Shown here piece by piece: positions 48,687-60,123 of a DNA stretch of 64,000 bases (position 1 is its first letter; each line of letters opens with the position of its first letter). The translations under genes were made by a program, and so were the position numbers. This DNA comes from Bradyrhizobium canariense (GTDB taxonomy: Bacteria; Pseudomonadota; Alphaproteobacteria; Rhizobiales; Xanthobacteraceae), in the NCBI RefSeq assembly GCF_018130465.1, contig NZ_JAFCKJ010000002.1:1-64000 (forward strand). The letters run 5' to 3'. The notes under the pieces were generated by a model. The model was not told the DNA's origin. It worked only from the letters and a program-made list of their open reading frames with translations, and ran no database searches.

Positions 48687-49448
48687 TCAGCGTCCGCCGG
48701 ACACATCAAGAATGGCTGAGGTGACGTAGGAGGCATCATCCGACATCAGCCAGACGATGGCGTTGGCGACTTCATCGGCAGTACCGACGCGCTTCATCGG
48801 CACCATATGGGCCAGACGATGGGCGCGGTCGGGCTCACCGCCGGCAGCGTGGATTTCGGTGTCGATCAGGCCGGGGCGGATCGCGGCGACGCGGATGCCT
48901 TCGCCCGCGACCTCATGGCCGAGGCCGACGGTGAAGGAATCCACCGCGCCTTTTGACGCGGCATAATCGACATAGGTGTTGGGCGCGCCGAGCCTGGCGG
49001 CAACCGACGACAGATTGACGATGACGCCGCCCTTGCCGCCATGCTTGGTCGACATCCGCTTCACGGCTTCGCGCGCGCAGAGGATGGAGCCGGTGACGTT
49101 GACCGCCATCACGCGCTGGATGCGCTCGGCCGACATCTCGTCGACGCGCACGCCGCTCTGGCCGACGATGCCGCCATTGTTGACGAGCGCGCCAAGCGTG
49201 CCGAACGCGTCCGCGGCCTTGAACAGCGCGAGGATGTCGCTTTCCTCGGCGACATCGCATTTCACTGCGATGGCCTTGCCGTTGCTGGCCGCGATCTCGG
49301 CGACCACCTCGTCGGCGGCCGTCTTGTTGCTGACATAGCCGACAACGACGCGGAAGCCGCGCGCGGCCGCCGCAATCGCGGTCGCGCGGCCGATGCCGCG
49401 GCTGCCGCCGGTGATGACAACGACTTTATCCGTCACGCGCGCCTCCAT
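48687..49448 (-). CDS. SDR-family oxidoreductase
   Basis: The Rossmann motif is [11 protein letters not shown], followed by NNGG in [10 protein letters not shown] and the catalytic Tyr/Lys in [11 protein letters not shown], with Ser in [10 protein letters not shown]. It is a classical 253-residue short-chain dehydrogenase, probably NADP-linked (Arg after the glycine motif). Such glucose/ribitol-type enzymes reduce carbonyl groups, but the substrate is unknown. The gene is inserted between odhB and lpd in the TCA cluster and is probably transcribed with them. The start codon is the ATG at 49446-49448. Confidence 0.88.
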   Translation of the reverse strand: MEARVTDKVVVITGGSRGIGRATAIAAAARGFRVVVGYVSNKTAADEVVAEIAASNGKAIAVKCDVAEESDILALFKAADAFGTLGALVNNGGIVGQSGVRVDEMSAERIQRVMAVNVTGSILCAREAVKRMSTKHGGKGGVIVNLSSVAARLGAPNTYVDYAASKGAVDSFTVGLGHEVAGEGIRVAAIRPGLIDTEIHAAGGEPDRAHRLAHMVPMKRVGTADEVANAIVWLMSDDASYVTSAILDVSGGR

Positions 49449-49500
49449 GGTTCGACACGCGCCGTCGCGAAAGGCGACGGCGCTCGCAGAGCATCAGGGA

Positions 49501-50739
49501 TCAGAGATCGAGCACCAGGCGCGCCGGGTCTTCCAGGCTCTCCTTCACGCGAACCAGGAAGGTGACGGCTTCCTTGCCGTCGATGACGCGGTGATCGTAG
49601 GACAGCGCCAGATACATCATCGGGCGGACCTCGACCTTGCCGCCGACGACCATCGGCCGCTCCTGGATCTTGTGCATGCCCAGAATGCCGGACTGCGGCG
49701 CGTTCAGGATCGGGGTCGACATCAGCGAGCCGTAGATGCCGCCATTGGTGATGGTGAAGGTACCGCCCTGCATCTCGTCGATCTTGAGCTGGCCGTCACG
49801 GGCGCGGCGACCGAAATCGGCGATGCCCTTCTCGATGTCGGCGATCGACTTGTTGTCGCAGTCGCGCACCACGGGCACGACGAGGCCCTTGTCGGTGCCG
49901 ACGGCGACGCCGATGTGGTAGTAGTTCTTGTAGATCAGATCGGTGCCGTCGATCTCGGCGTTGACGGCCGGGATGTCCTTCAGGCCCTGCACGACGGCCT
50001 TGGTGAAGAAGCCCATGAAGCCGAGCTTCGAGCCGTGCTTCTTCTCGAACGCATCCTTGTAGTGCGCACGCAGCGCCATGACGTTGGTCATGTCGACCTC
50101 GTTGAAGGTCGTGAGCATCGCGGCGGTGTTCTGCACGTCCTTGAGGCGGCGCGCGATGGTCTGACGCAGCCGGGTCATCTTGACGCGCTCTTCGCGGGCG
50201 GCGTCATCGGCCGGCGAGGGTGCGCGGACCTGGACTGCGGCGGCGGGCTGGTTGACCGGGGTCGGCGCGGAGGCCGCACGCTCGATCGCCGCGAGCATGT
50301 CGCCCTTGGTGACGCGGCCGTCCTTGCCGGAGCCCGGGACGGTCGAGGCGTCGACGCCGGTCTCGGCCGACAGCTTGCGCACGGAGGGGGCGAGCGGGGT
50401 GTCGGCCGGCGGTGCCTTCGCCGCAGCGGGAGCAGCCGCAGCGGCGGCGGGAGCGGCAGCCGCGGGCTTTGCGGGCGCAGCGGCCGGCTTGGCAGCGCCA
50501 GCGGCGCCTTCGGTGATCTGGCCGAGCAACGCACCGACCGCAACGGTGGCACCATCGGCGGCGATGATCTCGCTCAGCGTGCCGGCGGAGGGCGCCGGGA
50601 CTTCGATGGTGACCTTGTCGGTCTCAAGCTCCACCAAGGGCTCGTCGACGGCGACGGGATCGCCGGCCTTCTTGAACCAGCGGCCGATGGTGGCCTCGGT
50701 GACGGATTCGCCGAGGGTCGGCACACGAATTTCAGTCAT
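49501..50739 (-). CDS. odhB: 2-oxoglutarate dehydrogenase E2, dihydrolipoyl succinyltransferase
   Basis: One lipoyl domain (1-75) carries the lipoate on Lys42 in [14 protein letters not shown]. An Ala/Pro-rich linker follows, then an E1/E3-binding domain (about 140-178, [14 protein letters not shown]) and the catalytic core ending in [16 protein letters not shown] with His383. The acyltransferase core passes succinyl groups to CoA. The length of 412 residues is normal. sucA lies upstream with a 182-bp spacer. Confidence 0.97.
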   Translation of the reverse strand: MTEIRVPTLGESVTEATIGRWFKKAGDPVAVDEPLVELETDKVTIEVPAPSAGTLSEIIAADGATVAVGALLGQITEGAAGAAKPAAAPAKPAAAAPAAAAAAPAAAKAPPADTPLAPSVRKLSAETGVDASTVPGSGKDGRVTKGDMLAAIERAASAPTPVNQPAAAVQVRAPSPADDAAREERVKMTRLRQTIARRLKDVQNTAAMLTTFNEVDMTNVMALRAHYKDAFEKKHGSKLGFMGFFTKAVVQGLKDIPAVNAEIDGTDLIYKNYYHIGVAVGTDKGLVVPVVRDCDNKSIADIEKGIADFGRRARDGQLKIDEMQGGTFTITNGGIYGSLMSTPILNAPQSGILGMHKIQERPMVVGGKVEVRPMMYLALSYDHRVIDGKEAVTFLVRVKESLEDPARLVLDL

Positions 50740-50921
50740 GGTCTTTTCCTTAAGGAGATCGCCAATGCGGTCGGGAATTTTCAGGTGTCATCGGCCGGCG
50801 AAAAGCAGGCCATCCAGCAAGCCGAAACGTTCGCATTCACCACGGACGCCACGGTTTGCCGGATGCCCCGCTCCAGTGCGCCATTGCGCACAAGGCGGGG
50901 CATGACGCAGCTCGAAAAAGT

Positions 50922-53891
50922 TCAGCTCAATGCTTCGTCCAGGAACGCCTTCAACTGCGCCTGATGCTTCGACATCAGACCCGTGGCGGTCGCGGCGGAA
51001 GCGGCGCGGCCGACATAACGCGGACGCCGGCTCACACCGTTCACCTGGTTCAGCACCCATTCCAGATAGGGCTCGATGAAGTGCCACGCACCCATGTTGC
51101 GCGGCTCTTCCTGGCACCAGATCACCTCGGCCTTCTTGAAGCGCGACAGCTCGGCCACCAGTGCCTTCAGCGGCACCGGATAGAGCTGCTCGACGCGCAT
51201 CAGGTAGATGTCGTCGATGCCGCGCTTCTCGCGCTCCTCGAACAGGTCGTAATAGACCTTGCCGGAGCACAGCACGATGCGGCGGATTTTTTCGTCCGGA
51301 ACGAGCTTGGTCGCCTCGCTCGGCTGCATCTGGGCGTCATCGTAGAGGATGCGGTGGAAGGTCGTTCCCTTCGCAAGCTCCTCGAGACGCGACACCGCCC
51401 GCTTGTGACGCAGCAGCGACTTCGGCGTCATCACGATCAGCGGCTTGCGGATCTCGCGGTGGAGCTGCCGGCGCAGCACGTGGAAGTAGTTCGCCGGCGT
51501 GGTCGGATAGACCACCTGCATGTTGTCTTCCGCGCACATCTGGAGATAACGCTCCAGACGCGCCGAGGAGTGCTCCGGTCCCTGGCCTTCATAGCCGTGC
51601 GGCAAGAGGCAGACGAGGCCGGACATGCGCAGCCATTTGCGCTCACCCGAGGAGATGAACTGGTCGAACACGACCTGCGCGCCGTTGGCGAAGTCGCCGA
51701 ACTGCGCTTCCCACAGCGTCAGCGTGTTCGGCTCGGCGAGCGAGTAGCCGTATTCGAAGCCGAGCACGGCTTCTTCCGACAGCAGCGAGTTGATGACCTC
51801 GTAATGGCCCTGCTCGTTGCCGAGATGGTTGAACGGCGTGTAGCGGCTCTCGTCTTCCTGGTCGATCAGGACCGAGTGGCGCTGCGAGAAGGTGCCGCGC
51901 TCCGAATCCTGTCCGGACAGGCGGACATGGTGGTTCTCGTTGAGCAGCGTGCAGAACGCCAGCGCCTCGCCTGTCGCCCAGTCGATGCCCGTGCCGCCGT
52001 CGATCGCCTTGGCGCGGTTTTCGAGGAAGCGCTGGATGGTGCGGTGGACGCGGAAACCATCCGGCACCTTGGTGATCTTGCGACCGATGTCCTTCAGTGC
52101 GGCGATGTCGACGCCGGTGACGCCACGCCGCGCATCTTCTTCCTGATCGGCGATCTTGAAGCCGGCCCATTTGCCGTCGAGCCAGTCGGCCTTGTTGGGC
52201 TTGTAGCCAGAGCCGGCTTCGAGCTCGGCATCGAGCCGCGCGCGCCAGTCGGCCTTGGCCTTCTCGACCTCGCCCTCGGTCAGCACGCCTTCGCTGACGA
52301 GACGCCGGGCGTAGAGCTCGAGCGTCGACGGATGGGCCGCGATCTTCTTGTACATCACCGGCTGGGTGAAAGCCGGCTCGTCGCCCTCGTTATGGCCATG
52401 CCTGCGGTAGCAGAACATGTCGATGACGACGGGCTTGTGGAATTTCTGCCGGAACTCGGTCGCAACCTTGGCCGCGAACACGACGGCTTCCGGATCGTCG
52501 CCGTTGACGTGGAAGATCGGCGCGTCGATCATCTTCGCCACGTCGGACGGGTAAGGCGACGAACGCGAATAACGCGGATAGGTGGTGAAGCCGATCTGGT
52601 TGTTGACGATGAAGTGCACGGAGCCGCCGGTGCGGTAGCCCTTCAGGTCCGACAGGCCGAAGCATTCCGCGACCACGCCCTGGCCGGCAAACGCCGCGTC
52701 GCCGTGCATCAGGAGCGGCAGCACCGAGATGCGCATGTCCGGCGGATCGCCGTGCTGGTCCTGCTTGGCGCGGACCTTGCCGAGCACGACGGGATCGACG
52801 ATCTCGAGATGCGAGGGGTTGGCGGTCAGCGACAGATGGATGCGGTTGCCGTCGAACTCGCGATCCGAGGACGCGCCGAGGTGATATTTGACGTCGCCGG
52901 AGCCTTCGACCGCGTCAGGATTGGCCGACCCGCCCTTGAACTCGTGGAACAGCGCGCGATGCGCCTTGCCCATCACCTGGGTCAGCACGTTGAGGCGGCC
53001 GCGATGCGGCATGCCCAGCACGACCTCCTTCACGCCAAGATTGCCGCCGCGCTTGATGATCTGCTCGAGCGCGGGGATCAGTGACTCGGCGCCGTCCAGG
53101 CCGAAGCGCTTGGTGCCGGTGAACTTGGTGTCGCAGAATTTCTCGAAACCTTCGGCTTCGACCAGCTTCATCAGGATGGCGCGACGGCCTTCGCGGGTGA
53201 ACGAGATTTCCTTGTCCGGCCCCTCGATCCGCTCCTGGATCCACGCCTTCTGCGCCGCATTGGTGATGTGCATGAACTCGACGCCGAGCGTCTGGCAGTA
53301 GGTGCGCTCGCAGATCGCGGTGATCTCGCGCAAGCTGCCGTATTCCAGCCCGAGCACGTGATCGAGGAAGATCTTCCGGTCGAAATCGGCTTCGCTGAAG
53401 CCGTAGGTGCGGGGGTCGAGCTCCTCGCGGTTACGCGGGGCTTCGATGCCGAGCGGATCGAGCTTGGCGTGGAAGTGACCGCGCATGCGGTAGGAGCGGA
53501 TCAGCATCAGCGCGCGGACGGAGTCGCGCGTGGCCTGGAGCAAATCGGCGGAGGAGAGGCCGCCGCCCTTGTCGCCGCCCTTGGCCTGCGCCTTGGCGGC
53601 GATCTTGGCACCGACCGTCTTCTCGACTTCCGCCCAATTGCCGTCGAGCGCGGAGGTCAGGTCGTCCTGCGGGGTCAGCGGCCAGTTGGCGCGCTCCCAG
53701 GACGGGCCTTGGGCGTTCTTGCTGATGTCACCCGGCTGGTCGTTGAGGCTCTTGAAGAATTCCTGCCACTCGGCATCGACCGAGGACGGGTCCTTCTCGT
53801 AGCGGGCGTAGATTTCGTCGATGTAGGTGGCGTTGGTGCCCTGCAAAAAGGAGGAGAGGGCAAAGGCTGCGTTCGCGTCTTGGCGAGACAT
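50922..53891 (-). CDS. sucA: 2-oxoglutarate dehydrogenase E1 component
   Basis: The 989-residue protein starts MSRQDANAAFALSSFLQGTN with the short E2-binding peptide. TPP-binding and active-site segments include GMPHRGRLNVLTQVMGK, HLSLTANPSHLEIVDPVV, GDAAFAGQGVV and the TPP motif in VNNQIGFTT. It decarboxylates 2-oxoglutarate and feeds succinyl groups to odhB. The length is typical of alphaproteobacteria. It is part of the cluster mdh-sucC-sucD-sucA-odhB-lpd. Confidence 0.98.
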   Translation of the reverse strand: MSRQDANAAFALSSFLQGTNATYIDEIYARYEKDPSSVDAEWQEFFKSLNDQPGDISKNAQGPSWERANWPLTPQDDLTSALDGNWAEVEKTVGAKIAAKAQAKGGDKGGGLSSADLLQATRDSVRALMLIRSYRMRGHFHAKLDPLGIEAPRNREELDPRTYGFSEADFDRKIFLDHVLGLEYGSLREITAICERTYCQTLGVEFMHITNAAQKAWIQERIEGPDKEISFTREGRRAILMKLVEAEGFEKFCDTKFTGTKRFGLDGAESLIPALEQIIKRGGNLGVKEVVLGMPHRGRLNVLTQVMGKAHRALFHEFKGGSANPDAVEGSGDVKYHLGASSDREFDGNRIHLSLTANPSHLEIVDPVVLGKVRAKQDQHGDPPDMRISVLPLLMHGDAAFAGQGVVAECFGLSDLKGYRTGGSVHFIVNNQIGFTTYPRYSRSSPYPSDVAKMIDAPIFHVNGDDPEAVVFAAKVATEFRQKFHKPVVIDMFCYRRHGHNEGDEPAFTQPVMYKKIAAHPSTLELYARRLVSEGVLTEGEVEKAKADWRARLDAELEAGSGYKPNKADWLDGKWAGFKIADQEEDARRGVTGVDIAALKDIGRKITKVPDGFRVHRTIQRFLENRAKAIDGGTGIDWATGEALAFCTLLNENHHVRLSGQDSERGTFSQRHSVLIDQEDESRYTPFNHLGNEQGHYEVINSLLSEEAVLGFEYGYSLAEPNTLTLWEAQFGDFANGAQVVFDQFISSGERKWLRMSGLVCLLPHGYEGQGPEHSSARLERYLQMCAEDNMQVVYPTTPANYFHVLRRQLHREIRKPLIVMTPKSLLRHKRAVSRLEELAKGTTFHRILYDDAQMQPSEATKLVPDEKIRRIVLCSGKVYYDLFEEREKRGIDDIYLMRVEQLYPVPLKALVAELSRFKKAEVIWCQEEPRNMGAWHFIEPYLEWVLNQVNGVSRRPRYVGRAASAATATGLMSKHQAQLKAFLDEALS

Positions 53892-54028
53892 ACTTGAGTT
53901 CCTGGCGATTTCGGTTCGCGCATAACAAACGGCGCTGGCGCTGGGCTCCCCGGCAGAGGACCAGCGCGACAGGCACCATTTACCCTATTTGCTGCGAAAC
54001 TTCGCCCGGAAAATTACGAAGGTGTGAA

Positions 54029-54913
54029 TCAGCGCTTCAATTTTTCGGCAAGCGTGTGGCCGAGGCGAGCGGGAGACGGCGACACTGTAATTCCAGCCGA
54101 TTTCATCGCGTCGGTCTTGGAACCGGCGTCGCCCTTGCCACCCGAAATGATCGCACCGGCATGTCCCATGCGGCGGCCGGGAGGGGCGGTCACGCCGGCG
54201 ATAAAACCGACCATCGGCTTCTTGCGGCCGCGCTTGGCCTCGTCCTTGAGGAACTGGGCGGCGTCCTCCTCGGCGGAACCGCCGATCTCGCCGATCATGA
54301 TGATCGATTCGGTCTTGGGGTCGCCAAGCAGCATTTCCAGCACGTCGATGAACTCGGTTCCCTTGACCGGGTCGCCGCCGATGCCGACCGCAGTGGTCTG
54401 GCCGAGGCCTTCCTGGGTGGTCTGAAACACGGCTTCGTAGGTCAGGGTGCCGGAGCGGGAGACGATGCCGACGCTGCCGGTCTTGAAGATGTTGGCCGGC
54501 ATGATGCCGATCTTGCACTCGCCGGCAGTCATGACGCCCGGGCAGTTCGGCCCGATCAGGCGTGACTTGGAGCCAGCCAGTGAACGCTTCACCCGCACCA
54601 TGTCGATGACCGGGATACCTTCCGTGATGCAGACGATCAGCGGGATCTCGGCGTCGATGGCTTCGCAGATCGCATCGGCCGCGCCCGGCGGCGGCACGTA
54701 GATCACCGACGCGTCGGCGCCGGTCTTCTCACGCGCCTCGCGCACGGTGTCGAACACCGGCAGCCCCAGATGCGTCGCGCCGCCTTTGCCCGGCGAGGTG
54801 CCGCCGACCATCTTGGTGCCGTAGGCAATCGCGGCCTCCGAGTGGAAGGTGCCGTTCTTGCCGGTAAAGCCCTGGCAGATGACCTTGGTGTTCTTGTCGA
54901 TCAGGATGGACAT
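54029..54913 (-). CDS. sucD: Succinyl-CoA synthetase alpha subunit
   Basis: The CoA-binding Rossmann part begins [26 protein letters not shown], and the phospho-histidine lies in [18 protein letters not shown] (about His246). The subunit forms succinyl-phosphate and CoA ester bonds with SucC. The length of 294 residues is normal. In most bacteria it follows sucC directly; here a DUF1579-like gene of 160 residues separates them. Confidence 0.98.
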   Translation of the reverse strand: MSILIDKNTKVICQGFTGKNGTFHSEAAIAYGTKMVGGTSPGKGGATHLGLPVFDTVREAREKTGADASVIYVPPPGAADAICEAIDAEIPLIVCITEGIPVIDMVRVKRSLAGSKSRLIGPNCPGVMTAGECKIGIMPANIFKTGSVGIVSRSGTLTYEAVFQTTQEGLGQTTAVGIGGDPVKGTEFIDVLEMLLGDPKTESIIMIGEIGGSAEEDAAQFLKDEAKRGRKKPMVGFIAGVTAPPGRRMGHAGAIISGGKGDAGSKTDAMKSAGITVSPSPARLGHTLAEKLKR

Positions 54914-54947
54914 GAGGTCTGCTTTCGCGAAACTAACGAGTGAGAGG

Positions 54948-55427
54948 TCAGTGGATGCGGCGGTAGACGCCGGTGAGCACGTCGGCCCAGCCTTCCGCGT
55001 CCGGCGAGAACTGGATCTTCAACGAATAGGAATCGTCGTCGATGATTTCGTAGACGTGGCGCGCATTGCCGCGGAGCGAGCCGCGCACCAGCGTCAGGGT
55101 CTGGCCGACCCACCCGCCGGAGGCGGGCGAGGGCGGCGTGTAGCCGAGCGAGTCGTACCAGAACAATTTGTAGGTCCGGTCCTCGCGGTCGAAGGTGAAG
55201 ATGCCGTGGGTGGCGAAGCTCTGCTTGCCGTCGCGGGTCTGGACCGAGTCCTGGATCAGATAGAAGCCGTTGAGATCCATGCGGGCGACGACGTGAGAGG
55301 TCGCCGTCCCGCCCTCCGTCCAGCGCGACGGAAAGACCACCTCTTCGCCATTCCATTCACCGGCGAACGCGGCAAGACGCGCGTGCTCCGACAGCGGGGA
55401 CGATGCAGCGAGATGGTCCTGGGTCAT
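54948..55427 (-). CDS. DUF1579-like protein between sucC and sucD
   Basis: The 159-residue protein is soluble and beta-rich, with [20 protein letters not shown] near the start, a segment typical of DUF1579-type lipocalin-like proteins (FxGxWxGxE). [12 protein letters not shown] and [16 protein letters not shown] continue the pattern. I know of no assigned function. It overlaps neither neighbour: 4 bp separate it from sucC and 34 bp from sucD, so it is surely cotranscribed with them. Confidence 0.8.
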   Translation of the reverse strand: MTQDHLAASSPLSEHARLAAFAGEWNGEEVVFPSRWTEGGTATSHVVARMDLNGFYLIQDSVQTRDGKQSFATHGIFTFDREDRTYKLFWYDSLGYTPPSPASGGWVGQTLTLVRGSLRGNARHVYEIIDDDSYSLKIQFSPDAEGWADVLTGVYRRIH

Positions 55428-55431
55428 GGCC

Positions 55432-56628
55432 TCAGCCTCCCTTGACGGCCTTCACGATCTTCTGCGCGGCGTCGTCGAGATTGTCGGCCGGCACCACGTT
55501 CAGGCCGGATTCGCGGATGATCTTCTTGCCCAGCTCGACATTGGTGCCTTCGAGACGAACCACCAGCGGCACGCTGAGGCCAACTTCACGCACGGCGGCC
55601 GTGACGCCCTCGGCGATCACGTCGCACTTCATGATGCCACCGAAGATGTTGACCAGGATGCCCTTCACGTTCGGATCCGCGGTGATGATCTTGAACGCGG
55701 CCGCGACCTTCTCCTTGCTGGCGCTGCCGCCGACGTCGAGGAAGTTCGCCGGCGCCATGCCGTAGAGTTTGATGATGTCCATCGTCGCCATCGCGAGACC
55801 GGCGCCGTTGACCATGCAGCCGATATTGCCGTCGAGGGTGACGTAGTTGAGGTCGTATTTCGACGCTTCGATTTCCTTGGCGTCTTCCTCGGTCTCGTCG
55901 CGCAGCGCGAGCACCTCGGGGTGACGGAACAGGGCGTTGTCGTCGAACGACACCTTGGCGTCGAGCACGCGGAGCTGGCCCTGCTTGGTCACGACCAGCG
56001 GGTTGATCTCCAGCATCGACATGTCCTTGGCGACGAAGGCCGCGTAGAGCTGCGCGGTGAGCTTCTCGGCCTGCTTGGCGAGATCGCCGGAGAGCTTCAG
56101 CGCATTCGCGACGGTGCGGCCGTGATGGCCCATGATGCCGGTCGCGGGATCGATCGAGAAGGTCACGATCTTCTCAGGGCTGTTGTGCGCGACGTCTTCG
56201 ATGTTGACGCCGCCCTCGGTCGACACCACGAAGGAGACGCGAGAGGTCTCGCGGTCGACCAGGATCGAGAGGTAGAATTCCTTGTCGATGTCGGAGCCGT
56301 CCTCGATGTAGAGGCGGTTGACCTGCTTGCCGGCGGGGCCGGTCTGGATCGTCACCAGCGTGGCACCGAGCATCTGCTTGGCGAATTCGGAAACCTCCGC
56401 GGCCGACTTGGCGATGCGCACGCCGCCCTTGTCGCCGGCCGAGGCCTCCTTGAACTTGCCCTTGCCGCGGCCGCCGGCGTGGATCTGGCTCTTCACCACC
56501 CAGACCGGGCCCGGAAGTGCCTTTGCCGCGGCGTCCGCATCGGCCGCCTTCAGGACCGGAACGCCCTTGGAGATCGCGACGCCGAACTCGTTCAGCAGCG
56601 CTTTGGCCTGATATTCATGGATATTCAT
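55432..56628 (-). CDS. sucC: Succinyl-CoA synthetase beta subunit
   Basis: An ATP-grasp domain begins [20 protein letters not shown], and [31 protein letters not shown] and [25 protein letters not shown]-type segments mark the family. The subunit binds the nucleotide and phosphorylates SucD. The length of 398 residues is normal. mdh lies about 220 bp upstream with a hairpin terminator candidate between, so sucC probably has its own promoter. Confidence 0.98.
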   Translation of the reverse strand: MNIHEYQAKALLNEFGVAISKGVPVLKAADADAAAKALPGPVWVVKSQIHAGGRGKGKFKEASAGDKGGVRIAKSAAEVSEFAKQMLGATLVTIQTGPAGKQVNRLYIEDGSDIDKEFYLSILVDRETSRVSFVVSTEGGVNIEDVAHNSPEKIVTFSIDPATGIMGHHGRTVANALKLSGDLAKQAEKLTAQLYAAFVAKDMSMLEINPLVVTKQGQLRVLDAKVSFDDNALFRHPEVLALRDETEEDAKEIEASKYDLNYVTLDGNIGCMVNGAGLAMATMDIIKLYGMAPANFLDVGGSASKEKVAAAFKIITADPNVKGILVNIFGGIMKCDVIAEGVTAAVREVGLSVPLVVRLEGTNVELGKKIIRESGLNVVPADNLDDAAQKIVKAVKGG

Positions 56629-56800
56629 ATGGTCGCTCCCTGAACCCGCGGGCGGTGACCTCGTAGGCCCACCTCAGTCTTGTGGCTGGCATACCATATA
56701 CCACAGGAACTGCAACCCGGATTCTTTGACATCGATCTCTGGACGGTCGACCCGAAACCCGCCAAGCCTTCAACAAGAGTTGCAGCCGGGGCCCGGAAGT

Positions 56801-56835
56801 GAAACCGCCGAAGACCGGTTTTCGATCTTCGGCGG
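56801..56835 (-). terminator. Hairpin terminator after mdh
   Basis: CCGCCGAAGA (56805-56814) and TCTTCGGCGG (56826-56835) form a perfect 10-bp stem with an 11-nt loop, followed in the minus-strand transcript by TTTC. It lies 12 bp after the mdh stop and could end or attenuate transcription before sucC. Confidence 0.65.
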
Positions 56836-56847
56836 AGATTGTTGCGT

Positions 56848-57885
<1,038 letters not shown>

Positions 57886-57944
57886 TCAAGTCGCCGGTTG
57901 CCCAATTGTCGGGCTTGGCGAGATGGCAGCCAGCACGTCGAGCT

Positions 57945-57982
57945 GTCATTCCCGGGCGCGCGAAGCGCGTGCCCGAAATGAC
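57945..57982. repeat. Palindromic repeat between zapE and mdh
   Basis: GTCATTCCCGGGCGCGC (57945-57961) pairs with GCGCGTGCCCGAAATGAC (57965-57982) with small mismatches. It lies downstream of zapE and may act as its terminator. The GTCATTCCCGGGC word recurs widely in Bradyrhizobium by memory. Confidence 0.6.
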
Positions 57983-58007
57983 GCCGGGAGATGGGACGAA
58001 ATAGGAC

Positions 58008-59192
58008 TTAAGTCTCCACCAGGCCCTTGGTCGAGCCGCTGGCTGTGGAATCCTTGCGGCCGTGGGGCAGCGCCAGATAGGATTCCGAGCTCATTTCGAT
58101 CAGGCGCGAGGCGGTGCGCTTGAACTCGTTGGCCTCGTTGCCCTCGTGGGCAAGATAGAGCGAGATCGGGTTGGCATCGGCCGAGGCCATCAGCTTCACG
58201 GCATTGTCATAGAGCGTGTCGATCAGCGTGATGAAACGCTTGGCGGCGTTGCGCTGAGAGATGTCCATCACTGGAATATGGTCGACCAGGATGGTGTGAT
58301 AGTCGTGCGCCAGCCTGAGATAGTCGGATGCCCCGAGCGGCTTCTCGCAGAGATCGGCGAACGCGAAGCGCGCAACGCCGTGGGCCGAGCACGGCACGTG
58401 CAGGATGCGGCCCTTGATCGAAATATCGCGCGACCTGCATTTGGCGCCGCCCGACATCCTCGACCAGGCGCGGTCGAGCGCGGTGTCCGCGTCTGCGTCT
58501 GCCGGCGTCAGCCACATCGGCACGCCCTGCAGCTTTTCGAGCCGGAAGTCGGTGCGCGCGTCGAGCCGCAGCACGTCCATGTGGTCGGTGATCTGCCTGA
58601 TGAAGGGCAGGAACAGCGAACGGTTCAGACCGCCCTTGTAGAGGTCGTCAGGCGCGACGTTGGAGGTCGCGACCACCACGGTGCCGAGCTCCAGCAGCTT
58701 TGCGAACAGGCGGCCGAGGATCATCGCGTCCGCGATGTCGGTGACGTGAAATTCGTCGAAACAGAGCAGCCAGCTCTCCTCGAAGATCGCATGCGCGGTC
58801 AGCGCGATGACGTCGCCATCGGCGATCTCGCCGCGCGCGATGCCCTGGCGATAATCGTAGATGCGCTCGTGCACATCGGCCATGAATTCGTGGAAATGCG
58901 CGCGCCGCTTGTGCTCGACGGCACTGTGCTGGAAGAACAGATCCATCAGCATGGTCTTGCCGCGGCCGACCTCGCCATGGACGTAGAGCCCGTGCGGCGC
59001 CTCGTCCTTGTCGCTGCTGAACAGGCGGCTGAGCAGGCCCTGCTTGCGCTGCGGCTTGTAATCGGCGAGCCGCTGGTCGAGCGCCGCATAGGCTTCGGCG
59101 ATTTCGGCCTGCGCAGCGTCGGGCTCGATCGCGCCGGACGCGACCTGGGCCTGATAGGCCTCGCGGAATGGGGAACTGGGGGTCGAGAGCAT
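58008..59192 (-). CDS. zapE: Cell division protein ZapE (AFG1-family ATPase)
   Basis: The AAA+-type P-loop is GLYVHGEVGRGKTMLMDLFF and Walker B is LLCFDEFHVTDIADAMIL. RRAHFHEFMADVH and FADLCEKPLGASDYL are conserved in AFG1/ZapE proteins. ZapE acts at the division site under oxygen-limiting or stress conditions; the mitochondrial homologue handles proteins. The length of 394 residues is normal. The ATG at 59190-59192 (MLSTPSSPFREAYQ) fits the family. It is a single-gene unit upstream of mdh on the same strand. Confidence 0.94.
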   Translation of the reverse strand: MLSTPSSPFREAYQAQVASGAIEPDAAQAEIAEAYAALDQRLADYKPQRKQGLLSRLFSSDKDEAPHGLYVHGEVGRGKTMLMDLFFQHSAVEHKRRAHFHEFMADVHERIYDYRQGIARGEIADGDVIALTAHAIFEESWLLCFDEFHVTDIADAMILGRLFAKLLELGTVVVATSNVAPDDLYKGGLNRSLFLPFIRQITDHMDVLRLDARTDFRLEKLQGVPMWLTPADADADTALDRAWSRMSGGAKCRSRDISIKGRILHVPCSAHGVARFAFADLCEKPLGASDYLRLAHDYHTILVDHIPVMDISQRNAAKRFITLIDTLYDNAVKLMASADANPISLYLAHEGNEANEFKRTASRLIEMSSESYLALPHGRKDSTASGSTKGLVET

Positions 59193-59249
59193 GGCCCTTT
59201 ACCGCCAGAGATGACCGGAAATTGCAAGCCGTCAATTGGTGGACGGGGT

Positions 59250-59405
59250 ATGCGCTTTTCTCCCTCTCCCCGTTCTTACAGGGAGAGGGTTGGGGTGAGG
59301 GGCCTCTCTCCGCGCTTGAGATCGTCGTGGGACCTGTACCCCCTCACCCGAAATTCAAGCTGCGCTTGAATTTCGACCTCTCCCCGCAAGCGGGGCGAGG
59401 TCAAG
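59250..59405. repeat. Repeat-rich intergenic segment (CTCCCTCTCCCC / GGGGTGAGGGG type)
   Basis: CTCCCTCTCCCC and GGGAGAGGGTTGGGGTGAGGGG form one stem region. A perfect 12-bp hairpin CGAAATTCAAGC / GCTTGAATTTCG lies at 59349-59375. The same words form common dispersed elements in alphaproteobacterial genomes by memory. It separates zapE from thpR. Confidence 0.6.
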
Positions 59406-59412
59406 AAAGGTG

Positions 59413-59949
59413 TCACTCACACAGCTCGTAGGCGTCCTCGACCACATAGGGCCCGCCGCCGGTGGAGGCGCGGGACGAGAACAGCACGAAACGTTCGGCC
59501 GTGAAGGCCTTGCTGGGAAAATAGCCGCGCAGCGAGAGATAATCGGCGACGTCACGGTCGGTGGCGTCGTGCAGACGGGCCAGCGTGACATGCGGGATGA
59601 ACTTGCGGCCTTCAGGATTGAGGCCGATCCGCTGCATCAAGCGCTCGAGCTCGGCCTGCAACTCCATCAGCGGCCTGCTCGGCACGATGGTTGCGACCAC
59701 CGCGCGCGGCTTGCGTCCGCCGAAACTCTGCAAGCCCTGCACCTTCACCTCGAACGGCTTGCGGTCGACGCGAAACAGCATCGAGGCGATTTCGTTGGCG
59801 GACATGCCGTCGATATTGCCGATGAAGCGCAGTGTGACGTGGTAATTTTCGGGATCGATCCAGCGGGCGCCGGGAAGACCGCCCCGCAAATTGGAAAGCG
59901 ACTGGCCGATCTCGGCCGGAATTTCCAGGCCAGTGAACAAACGCGGCAT
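59413..59949 (-). CDS. thpR: RNA 2',3'-cyclic phosphodiesterase (2H family)
   Basis: The two HxTx catalytic motifs are NYHVTLRFIG and FIPHVTLARLH, the signature of 2H phosphoesterases such as ThpR (LigT). The protein begins MPRLFTGLEIP. It opens 2',3'-cyclic phosphates in RNA or joins tRNA halves in vitro; its role in vivo is unclear. The ATG at 59947-59949 is chosen as the family start; nine more residues are possible upstream. The length of 178 residues is normal. Confidence 0.93.
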   Translation of the reverse strand: MPRLFTGLEIPAEIGQSLSNLRGGLPGARWIDPENYHVTLRFIGNIDGMSANEIASMLFRVDRKPFEVKVQGLQSFGGRKPRAVVATIVPSRPLMELQAELERLMQRIGLNPEGRKFIPHVTLARLHDATDRDVADYLSLRGYFPSKAFTAERFVLFSSRASTGGGPYVVEDAYELCE

Positions 59950-60123
59950 CGTTTCGCACTCCCGATGCTTGGACATGATCCCAGGGAAAGACCATGTCCA
60001 AATTTTAGAGCCGGAGACGAATCACCGGTACCTTGATTCCTATCGCAGTTGTATGACTCTGCGAAGCACGGCGCGCACCACCCCGGGAAAACCCTGGGTA
60101 TTAGGGTTAGCGCTGCCTGCATT

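Noticed and set aside
47062-53084. Long open frames antisense to lpdA, odhB and sucA
   Set aside because: Same reason: they mirror conserved enzymes and have the Asp/His/Arg-rich composition typical of reverse-frame reading in GC-rich genes.
53892-54028. Possible metabolite-sensing leader before sucA
   Set aside because: The 137-bp spacer shows no conserved riboswitch core that I recognise, and no terminator-antiterminator pair.
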